Assembly (NCBI RefSeq): GCF_004343255.1
Contig: NZ_SMDD01000001.1
Location: forward strand, 694,577-758,576
Direction of reading: 5' to 3'
DNA from: Laceyella sacchari
Lineage (GTDB): Bacteria; Bacillota; Bacilli; Thermoactinomycetales; Thermoactinomycetaceae
DNA: 64,000 nucleotides
Shown piece after piece: positions 25,778 to 36,119 of the stretch. Both the position numbers and the translations under genes were made by a program. Within the stretch, counting starts at the first letter, position 1. The number at the start of each line of letters is the position of its first letter. Below the pieces are notes generated by a model. That model saw only the letters and a program-made list of their open reading frames with translations, had not been told where the DNA came from and did not search any database.

Positions 25778-28435
25778 ATGGGTGAACCAGTGAAAAGCAA
25801 TCTGCCATCCGCCTACGACCCGAAACAGGCGGAAACGAAATGGTACAACTATTGGATTGAAGGGAAGTTTTTCGAAGCGGGGAAAGACCAAAGCAAACAG
25901 CCGTTTACGATTGTTATTCCCCCGCCAAACGTCACTGGCAATCTGCACCTCGGCCATGCGCTGAACGTAACGCTACAGGATATCTTAATTCGTTTCAAAC
26001 GGATGAGCGGGTATGACGCCCTGTGGTTGCCGGGGATGGACCATGCTGGCATCGCCACTCAGGCGCGGGTGGAGGCGAAGTTGCGGGAGCAAGGGATCAG
26101 CCGACACGACTTGGGTCGGGAAAAATTCTTGGCGGAAGTGTGGAAATGGAAAGATGAATACGCCCAGAACATCGCCAACCAGTGGCGCAAATTGGGGTTG
26201 AGCTTGGATTACAGCCGCGAGCGGTTTACATTGGACGATGGGTTGTCTGCCGCCGTGAGAGAAGTGTTTGTGCGCTTGTATGAGAAGGGGCTCATTTATC
26301 GCGGTAAATATATCATCAACTGGGATCCCAAAGCACGCACGGCTTTGTCTGATATTGAAGTAATCCATAAAGAAGTCAAAGGCGCGTTGTATCACTTAAA
26401 ATATCCGCTCAAAGATGGTTCAGGCTACATCCGTGTAGCGACGACACGTCCTGAAACGATGTTGGGTGACGTGGCGGTGGCTGTTCACCCCGATGATGAG
26501 AGGTATCAAGGGCTTATCGGCAAAACGGTGATCTTGCCGTTCGTGGAGCGGGAGATTCCGATCATTGCCGATGAGTATGTTGAGCCGGAATTCGGCAGTG
26601 GAGCGGTGAAAATCACGCCGGCCCATGATCCGAACGACTTTGAGATGGGACAACGCCATCAATTGCCGCAAATCCTCGTGATGAATGAAGAGGGGCGGAT
26701 GAATGAGTTGGCTGGGAAATACCAAGGTATGGATCGCTTTGAATGTCGCAAACAAATCGTCAAAGACTTGGAAGCGGCGGGATTGTTGATTGAAATCGAG
26801 GAGCACGTTCACTCTGTGGGTCACAGTGAACGGACGGGAGTCGTAGTCGAACCGTATCTGTCCACACAATGGTTCGTTTCCATGAAGCCTCTCGCCGAAC
26901 GAGTCATCAGCGCGCAAAAGCAGGGGCAAGGCGTAAAGTTTGTGCCTGACCGCTTTGAGAAAATCTACTTGAATTGGATTGAAAACGTGCGCGATTGGTG
27001 CATCTCGCGCCAATTGTGGTGGGGGCATCGCATCCCGGCGTGGTATTGTGACGAGTGTGGTGAAATGACTGTGGCTAGAGAGGAACCGACCACTTGTCCG
27101 CATTGCCAAAGCAACGCATTACGCCAAGACGAGGATGTGCTTGATACATGGTTCAGCTCAGCGTTGTGGCCTTTCTCCACGCTCGGTTGGCCTGAGCAAA
27201 CGGACGACCTCAAGCGTTATTTCCCCACGGATGTGTTGGTGACAGGCTATGACATCATCTACTTCTGGGTAGCGCGCATGATCTTTACGGCGTTGGAATT
27301 CACTGATCAGATTCCATTTAAAGATGTGCTGATGAACGGTTTGATTCGCGACGCAGAAGGCAGAAAGATGTCCAAGTCTCTGGGGAACGGCGTTGACCCG
27401 ATGGAAGTGATCGACCAGTATGGCGTAGATGCAATGCGCTATATGCTGTCAACTGGTTGCACTCCGGGGAATGATATTCGCTTCCGTTTTGAACGGGTGG
27501 AGGCGGCACGCAACTTCGCCAACAAGATCTGGAACGCGTCCCGGTTTGCGCTCATGCACTTGGAAGGGGTGTCGGCTGAAGAGCTGGAACTCAAAGGGCC
27601 ATTCTCCATCGCCGACAAATGGATTTTGCATCGACTTAACGAGACGGTGAAAGACACCACTCGCCTGTTGGAACGGTATGAATTTGGTGAAGTGGGACGT
27701 GTGATCTACAACTTCATTTGGGATGAACTGTGCGATTGGTACATTGAATTCGCCAAGCTACCGCTGTACGGTGAAGATGAAGAGGCCAAACGCGTGACCC
27801 GCTCGGTGCTGACCCATGTGCTGGATCAAGCATTGCGGTTGTTGCATCCGATGATGCCTTTCATCACGGAAGAGATTTGGCAGCATCTGCCGGTGGAAGG
27901 GGAAAGCATCACCGTTTCCGCTTGGCCTCAGGCAAATGAAGCGTTTGATGCGCCAGAAGCGGTTCATGAAATGCAAGTGCTAATTGAAACGATCCGTGCA
28001 GTGCGCAACATCCGTGCTGAAATGGAAGTGCCTCCGAAGCATCAAGTATCGTTGATGGTGTGTCCTGATGGGGAAACCCGGCAGGCGTTTGAACGGAACG
28101 AAGCGGCTATCAAGCGTTTGTGCGGAGTGAACCAATTGACCATCGATCCCGCATTGGCACGGCCTGACAAATCGATGGCTGCGGTGGTGACCGGTGCTGA
28201 GCTGTTCTTGCCACTCGCGGGGCTGGTGGATGTGGAACAGACGGTGAAACGCTTGGAGGCGGAGTTGAAAAAGTTAAACGCCGAAGTGGAACGCGTTGAA
28301 AAGAAATTGTCCATTCCGGGATTTGTCGCCAAAGCACCTGAACATGTGGTGGAAGCGGAACGGCAAAAAGGGGAAGAGTACAAGGAAAAACGCGAAAAAG
28401 TGTTGGCACGGATTCAGGAGATCAAAGGTTCATAA
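25778..28435 (+). CDS. valS: Valyl-tRNA synthetase
   Basis: This is an 885-residue class I synthetase that charges tRNA(Val). The HIGH motif is HLGHALN near residue 55 and the KMSKS motif is RKMSKSLGN near 530. The CP1 editing domain ([19 protein letters not shown]) and a four-Cys zinc site ([13 protein letters not shown]) are visible. The C-terminal coiled coil binds tRNA. AGGAGG precedes the ATG and the T-box leader controls expression. Confidence 0.97.
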   Translation: MGEPVKSNLPSAYDPKQAETKWYNYWIEGKFFEAGKDQSKQPFTIVIPPPNVTGNLHLGHALNVTLQDILIRFKRMSGYDALWLPGMDHAGIATQARVEAKLREQGISRHDLGREKFLAEVWKWKDEYAQNIANQWRKLGLSLDYSRERFTLDDGLSAAVREVFVRLYEKGLIYRGKYIINWDPKARTALSDIEVIHKEVKGALYHLKYPLKDGSGYIRVATTRPETMLGDVAVAVHPDDERYQGLIGKTVILPFVEREIPIIADEYVEPEFGSGAVKITPAHDPNDFEMGQRHQLPQILVMNEEGRMNELAGKYQGMDRFECRKQIVKDLEAAGLLIEIEEHVHSVGHSERTGVVVEPYLSTQWFVSMKPLAERVISAQKQGQGVKFVPDRFEKIYLNWIENVRDWCISRQLWWGHRIPAWYCDECGEMTVAREEPTTCPHCQSNALRQDEDVLDTWFSSALWPFSTLGWPEQTDDLKRYFPTDVLVTGYDIIYFWVARMIFTALEFTDQIPFKDVLMNGLIRDAEGRKMSKSLGNGVDPMEVIDQYGVDAMRYMLSTGCTPGNDIRFRFERVEAARNFANKIWNASRFALMHLEGVSAEELELKGPFSIADKWILHRLNETVKDTTRLLERYEFGEVGRVIYNFIWDELCDWYIEFAKLPLYGEDEEAKRVTRSVLTHVLDQALRLLHPMMPFITEEIWQHLPVEGESITVSAWPQANEAFDAPEAVHEMQVLIETIRAVRNIRAEMEVPPKHQVSLMVCPDGETRQAFERNEAAIKRLCGVNQLTIDPALARPDKSMAAVVTGAELFLPLAGLVDVEQTVKRLEAELKKLNAEVERVEKKLSIPGFVAKAPEHVVEAERQKGEEYKEKREKVLARIQEIKGS

Positions 28436-28444
28436 AAAGCGGTT

Positions 28445-28476
28445 GACGGGAGGAACGACCAAAGATTCCTCCCGTC
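28445..28476 (+). other. Hairpin after valS
   Basis: A perfect 11-bp stem (GACGGGAGGAA/TTCCTCCCGTC) with a ten-base loop but no T run follows valS. It may be a weak terminator or protect the message. Confidence 0.5.
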
Positions 28477-28558
28477 CCGTATTGTTGACGGAGCGTCCGT
28501 TTAAATGCAAAATGTACAGAGGTAGTTTTTTTATTGTTTAATGAAGGGGAAGAAGGTC

Positions 28559-29896
28559 ATGGATCGAATGACTTCATTTGCTGTACCAAGTGATGTGTTC
28601 GACTGGATGGAACAAACTTGTGCGCAAGCGATCCAGCCCGGTTTGGAGCGAATGGAGTGGGTGCTTGAGCGGCTGGGCCATCCAGAGAGAAGATGCAAAT
28701 TTATTCATATCGCTGGCACGAACGGCAAAGGGTCGACAGCGGCGATGATTGCATCGGTGCTTAAGGAAGCGGGATATTCGACTGGTTTGTTTGTTTCCCC
28801 CTATGTCCTTTCATGGCGCGAACGGATTCAAGTGGATGGGAACTCGATTTCCGATGAGGCGTTCGTGCATTGGTCCAATCAGTTGCGTCCATTGGCGGAA
28901 GAGATTAGAACGGAAGGTCCTGGACCGCTTACTCCGTTTGAATTTTGGACGCTTGTGGCGATTTTATACTTTGCCAAGGACGCCGTGCCTTGGTTTGTGG
29001 TGTGGGAAACTGGCCTCGGCGGCCGTCTCGATTCCACCAATGTTTGCTATCCGCTGGTTTCGGTGATCACCGAGGTTGGTTTGGATCACCAAGCGTGGTT
29101 GGGGGAATCCCTCGCGGACATCGCGCAGGAAAAAGCGGGCATCATCAAGGCGGGGGTACCTGTCGTGTGCGGCGCGGAACGGGCGGAAGTGCAAGCTGTG
29201 ATTCATGAAGCGGCACAATTGAAAAACTGCAAGGTTTACCAAGCGGGCCGCGATTATCGGATAGAGCCAGCAGAACAGACGGCTGAGACAGGACAAGCGT
29301 TTACTTTTTCAAATGTTTATCGTCGTCTTTCGGCCAATGTGTCCCTGATGGGGGAACACCAGCTGAAAAACGCAGGCACAGCCTTGATGACGCTGGATGT
29401 GTTGCGCCAAGCCTATGCCACGGTAATTGAAGATGAACATATCCAACGCGGGTTAGCGGCCGTTTATTGGCCGGGCCGGTTGGAACAAGTGAGTGAACAT
29501 CCACGTATCTTATTGGATGGTGCACACAACGTCGACGGGGTTCACTCATTGGTCAACGCACTTCGTGACCACTATACTTATGATCGCCTGGTGTTGATCT
29601 TGGCGATGATGCATGACAAACGGGTGGAGGATATGTTGGCCCCCTTGTTGGACGTAGCCGATCATGTGATCACCACCCAAGTGGCAGATCAACCGCGCTC
29701 CATGACGGGGTGCGAATTGGCCGAAGTGGCACGGCGCCTGCATCCGTCCGCGTCAGTGTCAAGTGCATCCTCTGTGCAAGAGGCGCTGGCGTTGTTACGG
29801 GCTGAGTTGGGTGAACGCGATCTGGGTGTGATCGCCGGTTCCCTCTATCTCGTATCTGAAGCCCGCTCATTACTGATACAAGCAGAAGACGAATAA
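28559..29896 (+). CDS. folC: Folylpolyglutamate synthase / dihydrofolate synthase
   Basis: This 445-residue Mur-ligase-family enzyme adds glutamates to folates. The P-loop is HIAGTNGKGST (50-60), the KAGI motif is AQEKAGIIKAG and the C-terminal DGAHNVDG motif is typical of FolC. The open frame begins six codons earlier; I prefer this ATG because AAGGGG precedes it by nine bases. In B. subtilis folC also follows valS. The next gene here is murC, a related ligase. Confidence 0.94.
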   Translation: MDRMTSFAVPSDVFDWMEQTCAQAIQPGLERMEWVLERLGHPERRCKFIHIAGTNGKGSTAAMIASVLKEAGYSTGLFVSPYVLSWRERIQVDGNSISDEAFVHWSNQLRPLAEEIRTEGPGPLTPFEFWTLVAILYFAKDAVPWFVVWETGLGGRLDSTNVCYPLVSVITEVGLDHQAWLGESLADIAQEKAGIIKAGVPVVCGAERAEVQAVIHEAAQLKNCKVYQAGRDYRIEPAEQTAETGQAFTFSNVYRRLSANVSLMGEHQLKNAGTALMTLDVLRQAYATVIEDEHIQRGLAAVYWPGRLEQVSEHPRILLDGAHNVDGVHSLVNALRDHYTYDRLVLILAMMHDKRVEDMLAPLLDVADHVITTQVADQPRSMTGCELAEVARRLHPSASVSSASSVQEALALLRAELGERDLGVIAGSLYLVSEARSLLIQAEDE

Positions 29897-29913
29897 GGTA
29901 TTAAAAAAGGCTG

Positions 29914-31305
29914 GTGATTCTGTTGGATAAGAAAAGAGTGCATTTTGTTGGAATCGGTGGATATGGGATGAGCGCGATCGCGCGTGTGTTGCTGGATTTG
30001 GGGTATGAAGTGTCCGGGTCTGATGTCGCAGAAAACGCATTGGTGCAAAAGCTGATTGAACGCGGCGCTAAAGTGACTATCGGCCATCATGCCGACAATG
30101 TCAACGGAGCAGATATGGTTGTATTCTCCACAAGCATTGCGGAAAACAATGTGGAGCGCATCGCGGCCCAAGAGCAGGGGATTGAAGTGTTGCACCGTTC
30201 GCAAATGCTGGCTCGTTTGTTAAACGACAAGAAAGGGATCGCTGTTGCTGGCGCACACGGTAAAACAACGACGTCTTCCATGATCGCACAAACGTTGGAA
30301 TTGTGCGATGTGGATCCAACATACATCATCGGCGGGGAAATCGTCAGTTTAAAAGGCAACGCCAAAGCAGGGCAAAGCGATTATGTGGTGGCCGAGGCCG
30401 ATGAGAGCGACGGTTCTTTCTTGGAATACTTCCCCTACTTGGCGGTAGTAACCAACATTGAGCCCGATCATTTGGAGAATTATGAAGGTGACTTCGAAAA
30501 GCTAAAACAAGCGTATCGCGTATTTGCCAGCCAAGTTCGCCCGGAGGGCGCGGCGATTTTGTGCTGGGATGACGCATATGTTCGAGCCATTGCTCCAGAA
30601 GTGCGCGGCCGTTACATCACGTATGCGTTGGATCATCCAGCTGACTATATGGCGACCAACATCCGCGAACAAGAGCGCGAAATGACGTTTACGGTGGTTA
30701 AAAATGGTCAGGAGTTGGGAGATGTATCCCTTCGTATTCCAGGGCGCCACAACGTGGCCAACGCCTTGGCGGCCATCATCGCTTGTTTGGAAGTGGGCGT
30801 GCCATTTGAACGCGCGGCAGCTGCCCTGTATCAATTCCAAGGGGCCAAACGCCGTTTCCAAGTCATTGGCGAAGTGGACGACATTGTGGTTGTCGATGAC
30901 TATGCCCACCATCCGACTGAAATCGAAGCGACCTTGAAAGGAGCTAAAGCGCTGGGGCGGCGAATGATTGTGGTGTTCCAACCGCAACGTTACTCCCGCA
31001 CGCATCTGTTGATGGATGAATTCAGCCGGGCGTTTGCCTTGGCCGACGAGGTTATTATCAATACCTTGTATGCCCCGGCCGGTGAACAACCGATTCCGGG
31101 TGTGTCTGCCGAGCGCTTGGCCGAATTGATCACAAAGAATAGCAACCCCAATACCCGCTTCATTGATACCAAAGAAAATGTAATCGACTATCTTTTAGAT
31201 CACGTCCGGCCGGGTGACCTCGTTTTGACCATGGGCGCGGGAGACATCTGGCGCGTTTCGCACGGTTTGGTGCCTGAGTTGGAGAAGCGGACCGTGAAAA
31301 AATGA
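29914..31305 (+). CDS. murC: UDP-N-acetylmuramate--L-alanine ligase
   Basis: This 463-residue cytosolic ligase adds L-Ala to UDP-MurNAc, the first stem-peptide residue. [17 protein letters not shown] is the N-terminal UDP-binding loop, [13 protein letters not shown] the P-loop (about 111-123), EADESDGSF the central motif and [10 protein letters not shown] the C-terminal signature. The start is uncertain: GTG at 29914 lies only three bases after AAAAGG, while TTG at 29923 is twelve away. murC is not next to folC in B. subtilis; here the two related ligases are adjacent. Confidence 0.93.
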   Translation: MILLDKKRVHFVGIGGYGMSAIARVLLDLGYEVSGSDVAENALVQKLIERGAKVTIGHHADNVNGADMVVFSTSIAENNVERIAAQEQGIEVLHRSQMLARLLNDKKGIAVAGAHGKTTTSSMIAQTLELCDVDPTYIIGGEIVSLKGNAKAGQSDYVVAEADESDGSFLEYFPYLAVVTNIEPDHLENYEGDFEKLKQAYRVFASQVRPEGAAILCWDDAYVRAIAPEVRGRYITYALDHPADYMATNIREQEREMTFTVVKNGQELGDVSLRIPGRHNVANALAAIIACLEVGVPFERAAAALYQFQGAKRRFQVIGEVDDIVVVDDYAHHPTEIEATLKGAKALGRRMIVVFQPQRYSRTHLLMDEFSRAFALADEVIINTLYAPAGEQPIPGVSAERLAELITKNSNPNTRFIDTKENVIDYLLDHVRPGDLVLTMGAGDIWRVSHGLVPELEKRTVKK

Positions 31306-31486
31306 ATTTGCACTTATCCATCCCCTTTGCCTGATTCCCTTTCAGGGCGATCCGCTTAAATGCGGGTTGCCCTGTTCCATTTAATCGCGATATAGTAAGA
31401 TTGTGCGACGTCTGATGGTGCAGCTTGCCAAACGTTGAACTAAGAAGCATCCAACGCGATGTGATGCAGATAGGAGATGACTTTTT

Positions 31487-32140
31487 GTGAATTTATTCAC
31501 ATTCAGACGACTTTCCCTGATCTTGTGTGCGTTCTTGCTGGTAGCCGGTTGTGCTCCAACAATGACGGAGTCTCCTGACTCGAGCCAAAACCAAGATGCG
31601 GCCGCCAATAATAATGATGTATCCGCTCTCAATTGGCGTGTCCCAGATTTTACGTACACCAACCAGGAGGGCAAGCCATTTGGGCTGAAGGATTTGCAAG
31701 GGAAACTCTGGTTGGCAGATTTTATTTTCACCCGTTGTCCCAATGTGTGTCCGCCGATGACGGCCAACATGGCCAAGCTACAACAGGAGCTGAAAAAGGC
31801 GGGCGTACAGGTTGAACTGGTCTCCTTTAGCGTGGACCCCGAGTATGACAAACCTGAAGTGTTGAAGGCCTATGCGGAGAAACATGGTGCTGATTTTAGC
31901 AATTGGCATCTCTTAACAGGCTATTCATTGGAAGAAATAACCAAGGTGACCAAAGATACTTTCAAGGCGCAAATCGCGCATCAACAAGGAACTTCCCCTG
32001 ATGTTCCGCTGTTGGTCACCCATCCTACGCAGTTTTACCTGATTGACGGCACTGGAAAAGTGGTTCGTTTCTACAACGGCCTACAACCTGATGCGGCGCA
32101 AATTGCTAAAGATATTGCATCTCTGAGTAAAGGAAAGTGA
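31487..32140 (+). CDS. SCO1/SenC family copper-binding lipoprotein
   Basis: This 217-residue membrane-anchored thioredoxin-fold protein helps assemble the CuA centre of cytochrome c oxidase. It has a signal peptide with lipobox LVAGC (Cys22), the copper motif CPNVC in FTRCPNVCPPM and the third ligand His in LVTHPTQFYLID. It starts with GTG and stands alone between murC and a bidirectional terminator. No cytochrome oxidase genes are in the window. Confidence 0.92.
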   Translation: MNLFTFRRLSLILCAFLLVAGCAPTMTESPDSSQNQDAAANNNDVSALNWRVPDFTYTNQEGKPFGLKDLQGKLWLADFIFTRCPNVCPPMTANMAKLQQELKKAGVQVELVSFSVDPEYDKPEVLKAYAEKHGADFSNWHLLTGYSLEEITKVTKDTFKAQIAHQQGTSPDVPLLVTHPTQFYLIDGTGKVVRFYNGLQPDAAQIAKDIASLSKGK

Positions 32141-32173
32141 AAAAAACGACTCCGCAACAACGGAGTCGTTTTT
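32141..32173. terminator. Bidirectional terminator between the SCO gene and the ABC exporter
   Basis: AAAAACGACTCCG and CGGAGTCGTTTTT form a long perfect stem with A and T tracts on both sides, between convergent genes. Confidence 0.9.
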
Positions 32174-32221
32174 CATTGTTTGACATGAGAAAGACGGGAT
32201 TGGCCAGTAGCCGCCCGTCTT

Positions 32222-33430
32222 TTATCTTTTGGTACGGCTAAAGAAGAGAATCGCCACACCGTTGATGATCAGATAGATGACCAATCCCGTACCGTCCAGC
32301 CAACCGACCAAAAGGCCGACCAGTGCGATGAGTGACGCAAACGCGGTTGATAACAGCCGTGTGATTTGCTGAAGTGCTTGTGACCGCTCCCATCCTGGTC
32401 GGGGCATAAGCTTGAACAAGACGGGGTAATGCGCTGCATGTTCAATGTTCCGCAATTGTACAGTAAACATCCAGTTGCCCAAGAGAGTGAGCAGGGTGAC
32501 GACCCACGGATGGGGCACGCAGAAAGAGAGCAGGAGTACCCATACCAAAAGGCGGGTAAAAATCGCCAACAGGTCGCTCTGCCTCACCAATGTGCGCCAA
32601 TAGAGGTAAGGGTAAACTGCATCGTCGCGGATCAAGCGGTTGACGAGGCGGATCAACCATTTGCGTTGGCGCAATGGGCGCTTGTAGCGGGGCATATCTA
32701 CGAACCAATTGGCGATGGCGTAATATCGGGCCAAGGTTTCTTGCTCCAGTCGACTTAAATGTTGCCAGGGATAAGGGGCTTGTGGAATCAGTTGAACCCC
32801 TCGCCAGCACCAGACGGCCAGCGCAGTGAGAGTCATGAGCATAAGCTCCCATTCAGATGCCAATATGTCGTAGGCCAACATTAAGTTCAAGGCGAAACGG
32901 CAAATTTTCCATAAGCGCAAGTCGCTCGTGTCAGAGTTGACAGTCAGTCTCGTTGCCTGCCATTCCTGCACAAGATTGAGAAGAAGGACTCCCGCCAAGA
33001 GAAAGCAAGCAACGACATAGGTTCCCAGTGTACCCAGGTTGGCGCGGTATAACGGATACAAAATGCCCATGATCACTCCCAAATGGAGGAGCTTTACCGC
33101 GCCGGTGTAGAGCAAGCTCGCCCGAAAATATTTACCCATTTGAGGTTCCAAGGACAACAGAAACACCGCGTCAGTCGGCTTAATCCAGGTGCGAATGCGT
33201 TGGTGGGTCAGGAAAAGACCGATTATGACGGCCAAAACGTGCGCCATGGGAAACGATTCAGGCAACCAAGCCAGCAATTGGTTGTATCCGAATGAGAAAG
33301 CGATGATGGTGATGCCCAAGATGATCGGGGTGCCTCCCCCGCCTGCGATGATGCGGATCAGTCGCAATGCTTTTGTCCAAGAACTGCGCATGCGGCTCCA
33401 AAATAGAGTGGAGGTTTCCAAACGATTCAC
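32222..33430 (-). CDS. ecsB: EcsB-like ABC transporter permease
   Basis: This 402-residue membrane protein has several hydrophobic segments in pairs, with a Trp- and Arg-rich central part, matching EcsB. EcsAB in B. subtilis affects secretion, competence and regulated intramembrane proteolysis; the transported substrate is uncertain. It starts with GTG and overlaps the ATPase gene by four bases. The assignment relies on the ATPase partner plus overall layout, as EcsB proteins diverge widely. Confidence 0.8.
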   Translation of the reverse strand: MNRLETSTLFWSRMRSSWTKALRLIRIIAGGGGTPIILGITIIAFSFGYNQLLAWLPESFPMAHVLAVIIGLFLTHQRIRTWIKPTDAVFLLSLEPQMGKYFRASLLYTGAVKLLHLGVIMGILYPLYRANLGTLGTYVVACFLLAGVLLLNLVQEWQATRLTVNSDTSDLRLWKICRFALNLMLAYDILASEWELMLMTLTALAVWCWRGVQLIPQAPYPWQHLSRLEQETLARYYAIANWFVDMPRYKRPLRQRKWLIRLVNRLIRDDAVYPYLYWRTLVRQSDLLAIFTRLLVWVLLLSFCVPHPWVVTLLTLLGNWMFTVQLRNIEHAAHYPVLFKLMPRPGWERSQALQQITRLLSTAFASLIALVGLLVGWLDGTGLVIYLIINGVAILFFSRTKR

Positions 33431-34152
33431 CCTTTCACGACCTGAATGAACAGCTGTTCCAAGCTGGCCCCGGGTTTGTTGAGCGTATGTTGCATCGCTG
33501 GCAAATCCCCTTTTAGCCGAATGCGACCATCATGCAGAAGGATGAAGCGGTCGCAGTATTTTTCTGCCATGTCCAAGATATGAGTCGATATCAGAATGCC
33601 CATCCCCTGCTGTTTACCTTCCTGCAACAGATCGAGTAACGCCTGGATGGCCAGTGGGTCGAGGCCGACGAAAGGTTCATCGACGATCAGCAGGGCCGGT
33701 TGCGCGAGAAATGCGCATAAGATCATGATTTTTTGTTGCATGCCTTTGGAGAATGTGTGAGGGAACCAATGCTTTGCTTTGCTCATACGGAATTGCTCCA
33801 ACAACTCATGAGCGCGCCGGCTGGCTTCAGCTTCGTCCAATCGATATGCGCGGATCGTCAACTCCAGATGTTCCCATAAGGTAAGTTCTTCATAAAATTG
33901 TGGGGTTTCCGGTATGTAGGCGATTTGTGAGCGGAATGCACTGGGATCATCCTGCAATGTTTTCCCATGGAGGGTGACTTTCCCGGCAACGGGGGTCATC
34001 AGGCCGAGGATATGTTTAATCGTTGTGCTTTTACCGGCTCCGTTTAAACCGATCAAGCCGACCATTTCACCCGGGTTCACATCGAAAGACAAGTCATGGA
34101 TGACGGGTTGCACCCGCGAATAGCCGCCAGTCAATTCATGAACAGTTAGCAT
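33427..34152 (-). CDS. ecsA: EcsA-like ABC transporter ATPase
   Basis: This 241-residue ATPase has Walker A GLNGAGKSTT (about 36-45), a Q-loop in PETPQFYEELTLWEH, signature FSKGMQQK and Walker B LLIVDEPFVGLD. The PETP sequence and KGMQQK signature are typical of EcsA. AAGGAG precedes the ATG. It is divergent from pilT and cotranscribed with the EcsB-like gene. Confidence 0.88.
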   Translation of the reverse strand: MLTVHELTGGYSRVQPVIHDLSFDVNPGEMVGLIGLNGAGKSTTIKHILGLMTPVAGKVTLHGKTLQDDPSAFRSQIAYIPETPQFYEELTLWEHLELTIRAYRLDEAEASRRAHELLEQFRMSKAKHWFPHTFSKGMQQKIMILCAFLAQPALLIVDEPFVGLDPLAIQALLDLLQEGKQQGMGILISTHILDMAEKYCDRFILLHDGRIRLKGDLPAMQHTLNKPGASLEQLFIQVVKG

Positions 34153-34197
34153 AAGTCCGCTCCTTTAGCTGGATGGATTCTTATGTTAATCTACTCG

Positions 34198-34226
34198 ATT
34201 ACGCCGCGTCCGGCAAGGGGAACATC
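34198..34226 (-). promoter_or_regulatory. Predicted SigmaA promoter of the EcsAB-like operon
   Basis: On the minus strand TTGCCG and TAGATT are 17 bp apart, 46 bases before the ATPase start. Confidence 0.45.
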
Positions 34227-34323
34227 ACTGTTGCCCAAATTTTCTTGATATAGACACGTTTCTTTTGTTGTTTTTTTCTTACAATGGAAATTGGTTACAA
34301 ATGGAACATGGGAGGAGCTAGAC

Positions 34324-35337
34324 ATGCAAATCACTGATTGGATATCCTTGGCTATCGTAAATGAAGCTTCTGATCTTCATCTGGTGGAAGGAGAGCCTCC
34401 ACGGGTACGCATACAGGGCAAGATGGAGTTGTTGGCAGAGGAACAAGTGGAAGGGAAGATGATATGGGCATTCTTGGCTGCACATAAAAAGGTGATCCGT
34501 GACCGGGAATTGGATTTTGCCTTTCAGTTTGACGAAATTCGCTTGCGTGTTCATGCATATCGACTTCAGACAGGCGTAGGGTTGGCTATTCGTTTGTTTC
34601 CGCGTGACATTCCCAGCCCTGAGGAATTGCGCCTTCCGGAAGCGCTCCTCAACTTAAGCCAAAAGAAGCAAGGGATTTTACTGGTGACCGGCCCTACGGG
34701 TAGTGGCAAGTCGACGACACTGGCCGCGCTGTTGGAGCTGAAAAATCGGACAAGCTCCTCCTTGATCATCACGTTGGAAGATCCGATCGAGTATACGCAC
34801 CGTTCCCAACAATCGTTGGTGATCCAACGGCAGATTGGCTTGGACACGGCCAGTTATCAATCAGGTGTTCAGGCGGCATTACGGCAAGATCCCGATGTGC
34901 TGATGATCGGGGAGTTAAGGGAGCCAGAGGCGGTTCGGGCCGCGCTGTATGCGGCGGAAGCGGGGCGTTTGGTCATGGCCACCATGCACGCTGCTCGGGC
35001 TGCGCAAGCCATCCAACGGATTATTCATCAGTTTCCGGCCGAAGAGCAAACCCTGATCCGCACGCAATTGTCTATGAGTTTGTTAGGTATCGCCGCCCAG
35101 CGTTTATTTCCTGGTAATGGATATAACAACCGGATCGCGGCGTTTGAAGTGCTCATAAACACCCGAGCGGTGCAACACTTGATTCGGGCTGAACAAATTC
35201 ATCAAGTTGATTCTATTATGCAAGCGGGCCAACAAGCAGGGATGCAAACGATGGACATGGCCGTGCAGGCTCTGCTGAAAAGCAAGGAAGTGGAACATGC
35301 AGCGGTGAAAGAAGAGTGGCTGTTGCCCCATGGTTGA
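34324..35337 (+). CDS. pilT: Type IV pilus retraction ATPase PilT
   Basis: This 337-residue secretion ATPase has an N-terminal PAS-like region (ASDLHLVEGEPP), Walker A GPTGSGKST (123-131), an Asp box ITLEDPIE, Walker B DVLMIGELREPE, a His-box equivalent TMHAARAAQAIQRI and a C-terminal AVQHLIRA resembling the AIRNLIRE motif of PilT. It is shorter than assembly ATPases such as ComGA/PilB, lacks their zinc-binding Cys and fits the retraction class. GGGAGG precedes the ATG. Its stop overlaps the prepilin peptidase gene. No pilin or other pilus genes are in the window. Confidence 0.9.
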   Translation: MQITDWISLAIVNEASDLHLVEGEPPRVRIQGKMELLAEEQVEGKMIWAFLAAHKKVIRDRELDFAFQFDEIRLRVHAYRLQTGVGLAIRLFPRDIPSPEELRLPEALLNLSQKKQGILLVTGPTGSGKSTTLAALLELKNRTSSSLIITLEDPIEYTHRSQQSLVIQRQIGLDTASYQSGVQAALRQDPDVLMIGELREPEAVRAALYAAEAGRLVMATMHAARAAQAIQRIIHQFPAEEQTLIRTQLSMSLLGIAAQRLFPGNGYNNRIAAFEVLINTRAVQHLIRAEQIHQVDSIMQAGQQAGMQTMDMAVQALLKSKEVEHAAVKEEWLLPHG

Positions 35338-36073
35338 GTGGGAAGAGTTGGCGGTGTTAGCGGCGGGAATGGGCGCATATTGGCTGCCGGAATGTGCGGA
35401 ACGCTTTTTGCAACGCAGGAGGGAAGACATACTGGTACGCGTGTTTTACCGTCGGATGCGACCGATGGTGGAACGATTGTTTTTCGCCTATGCCCGGGTG
35501 GGGATCATGGCGCTTTACGCAGGACTAGTCTGGTGGGTGGTGCAGCAGCCGCGTTCTTTGCATGACAAGTTTGCCATGGTCATATTTTTGTCCATTTTGT
35601 TCACCGTGGTTCTGACCGATTTGATGGCTTGGTTGATACCCAATTCCCTCACTTTGGGGGGAAGCCTCTTCTTTGCTATGCATAGTTGGTTTGAACGGCC
35701 AGATTCGTTTGGATGGCTCAGCTTGGCGGCACTGGGCATTTACGGTGTCGGTTATCTCGTATGGCGGAAGACCAAAGGGATCGGCATGGGAGATGTGAAG
35801 TTGTTGGTGATGGCGGTCTGGCTGTTGGGATTGGATTTGTTCTTCGCCTTGTGGTTGTCGAGTTGGAGTGCCTTCTTGACGGTGGTCGGACGCTCGCTCG
35901 CCTGTGGCCAGTGGATGGGCCGTTCTCCGTTGCCGTACGCCCCTCATCTGGCGGCAGGGATGATCGTTGCCCTGCTGTTTGATGGCGTGGCCAGTCATTG
36001 GTTGAATGGATGGTGCGCTGGTTTTAGCTGGTTTGCTTATTGGCCGGAAATTCAGGTTCTATCTTTTCTATGA
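35330..36073 (+). CDS. comC: Prepilin peptidase (A24 family, ComC/PilD-like)
   Basis: This 247-residue membrane protein has about six hydrophobic segments. Two catalytic aspartates are in LTDLMAWLIPN and GIGMGDVKLL, the A24 pattern. It would cleave type IV prepilin leaders. The N-terminal part lacks the cytoplasmic CxxC zinc-binding methylase domain of many PilD enzymes. It overlaps pilT by eight bases and sits in the B. subtilis comC position (folC-comC-spoIIB-maf). Confidence 0.86.
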   Translation: MVEWEELAVLAAGMGAYWLPECAERFLQRRREDILVRVFYRRMRPMVERLFFAYARVGIMALYAGLVWWVVQQPRSLHDKFAMVIFLSILFTVVLTDLMAWLIPNSLTLGGSLFFAMHSWFERPDSFGWLSLAALGIYGVGYLVWRKTKGIGMGDVKLLVMAVWLLGLDLFFALWLSSWSAFLTVVGRSLACGQWMGRSPLPYAPHLAAGMIVALLFDGVASHWLNGWCAGFSWFAYWPEIQVLSFL

Positions 36074-36119
36074 ATTCATAAACTCTAGTAATAGATTTTT
36101 GAAGGAGCGGATCATTGCG

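Noticed and set aside
26420-27109. 229-codon open frame opposite valS
   Set aside because: Antisense of the valS catalytic and editing region.
31345-31376. Hairpin after murC as terminator
   Set aside because: A 12-bp stem with wobble pairs is present but no T run follows; not listed as a terminator.
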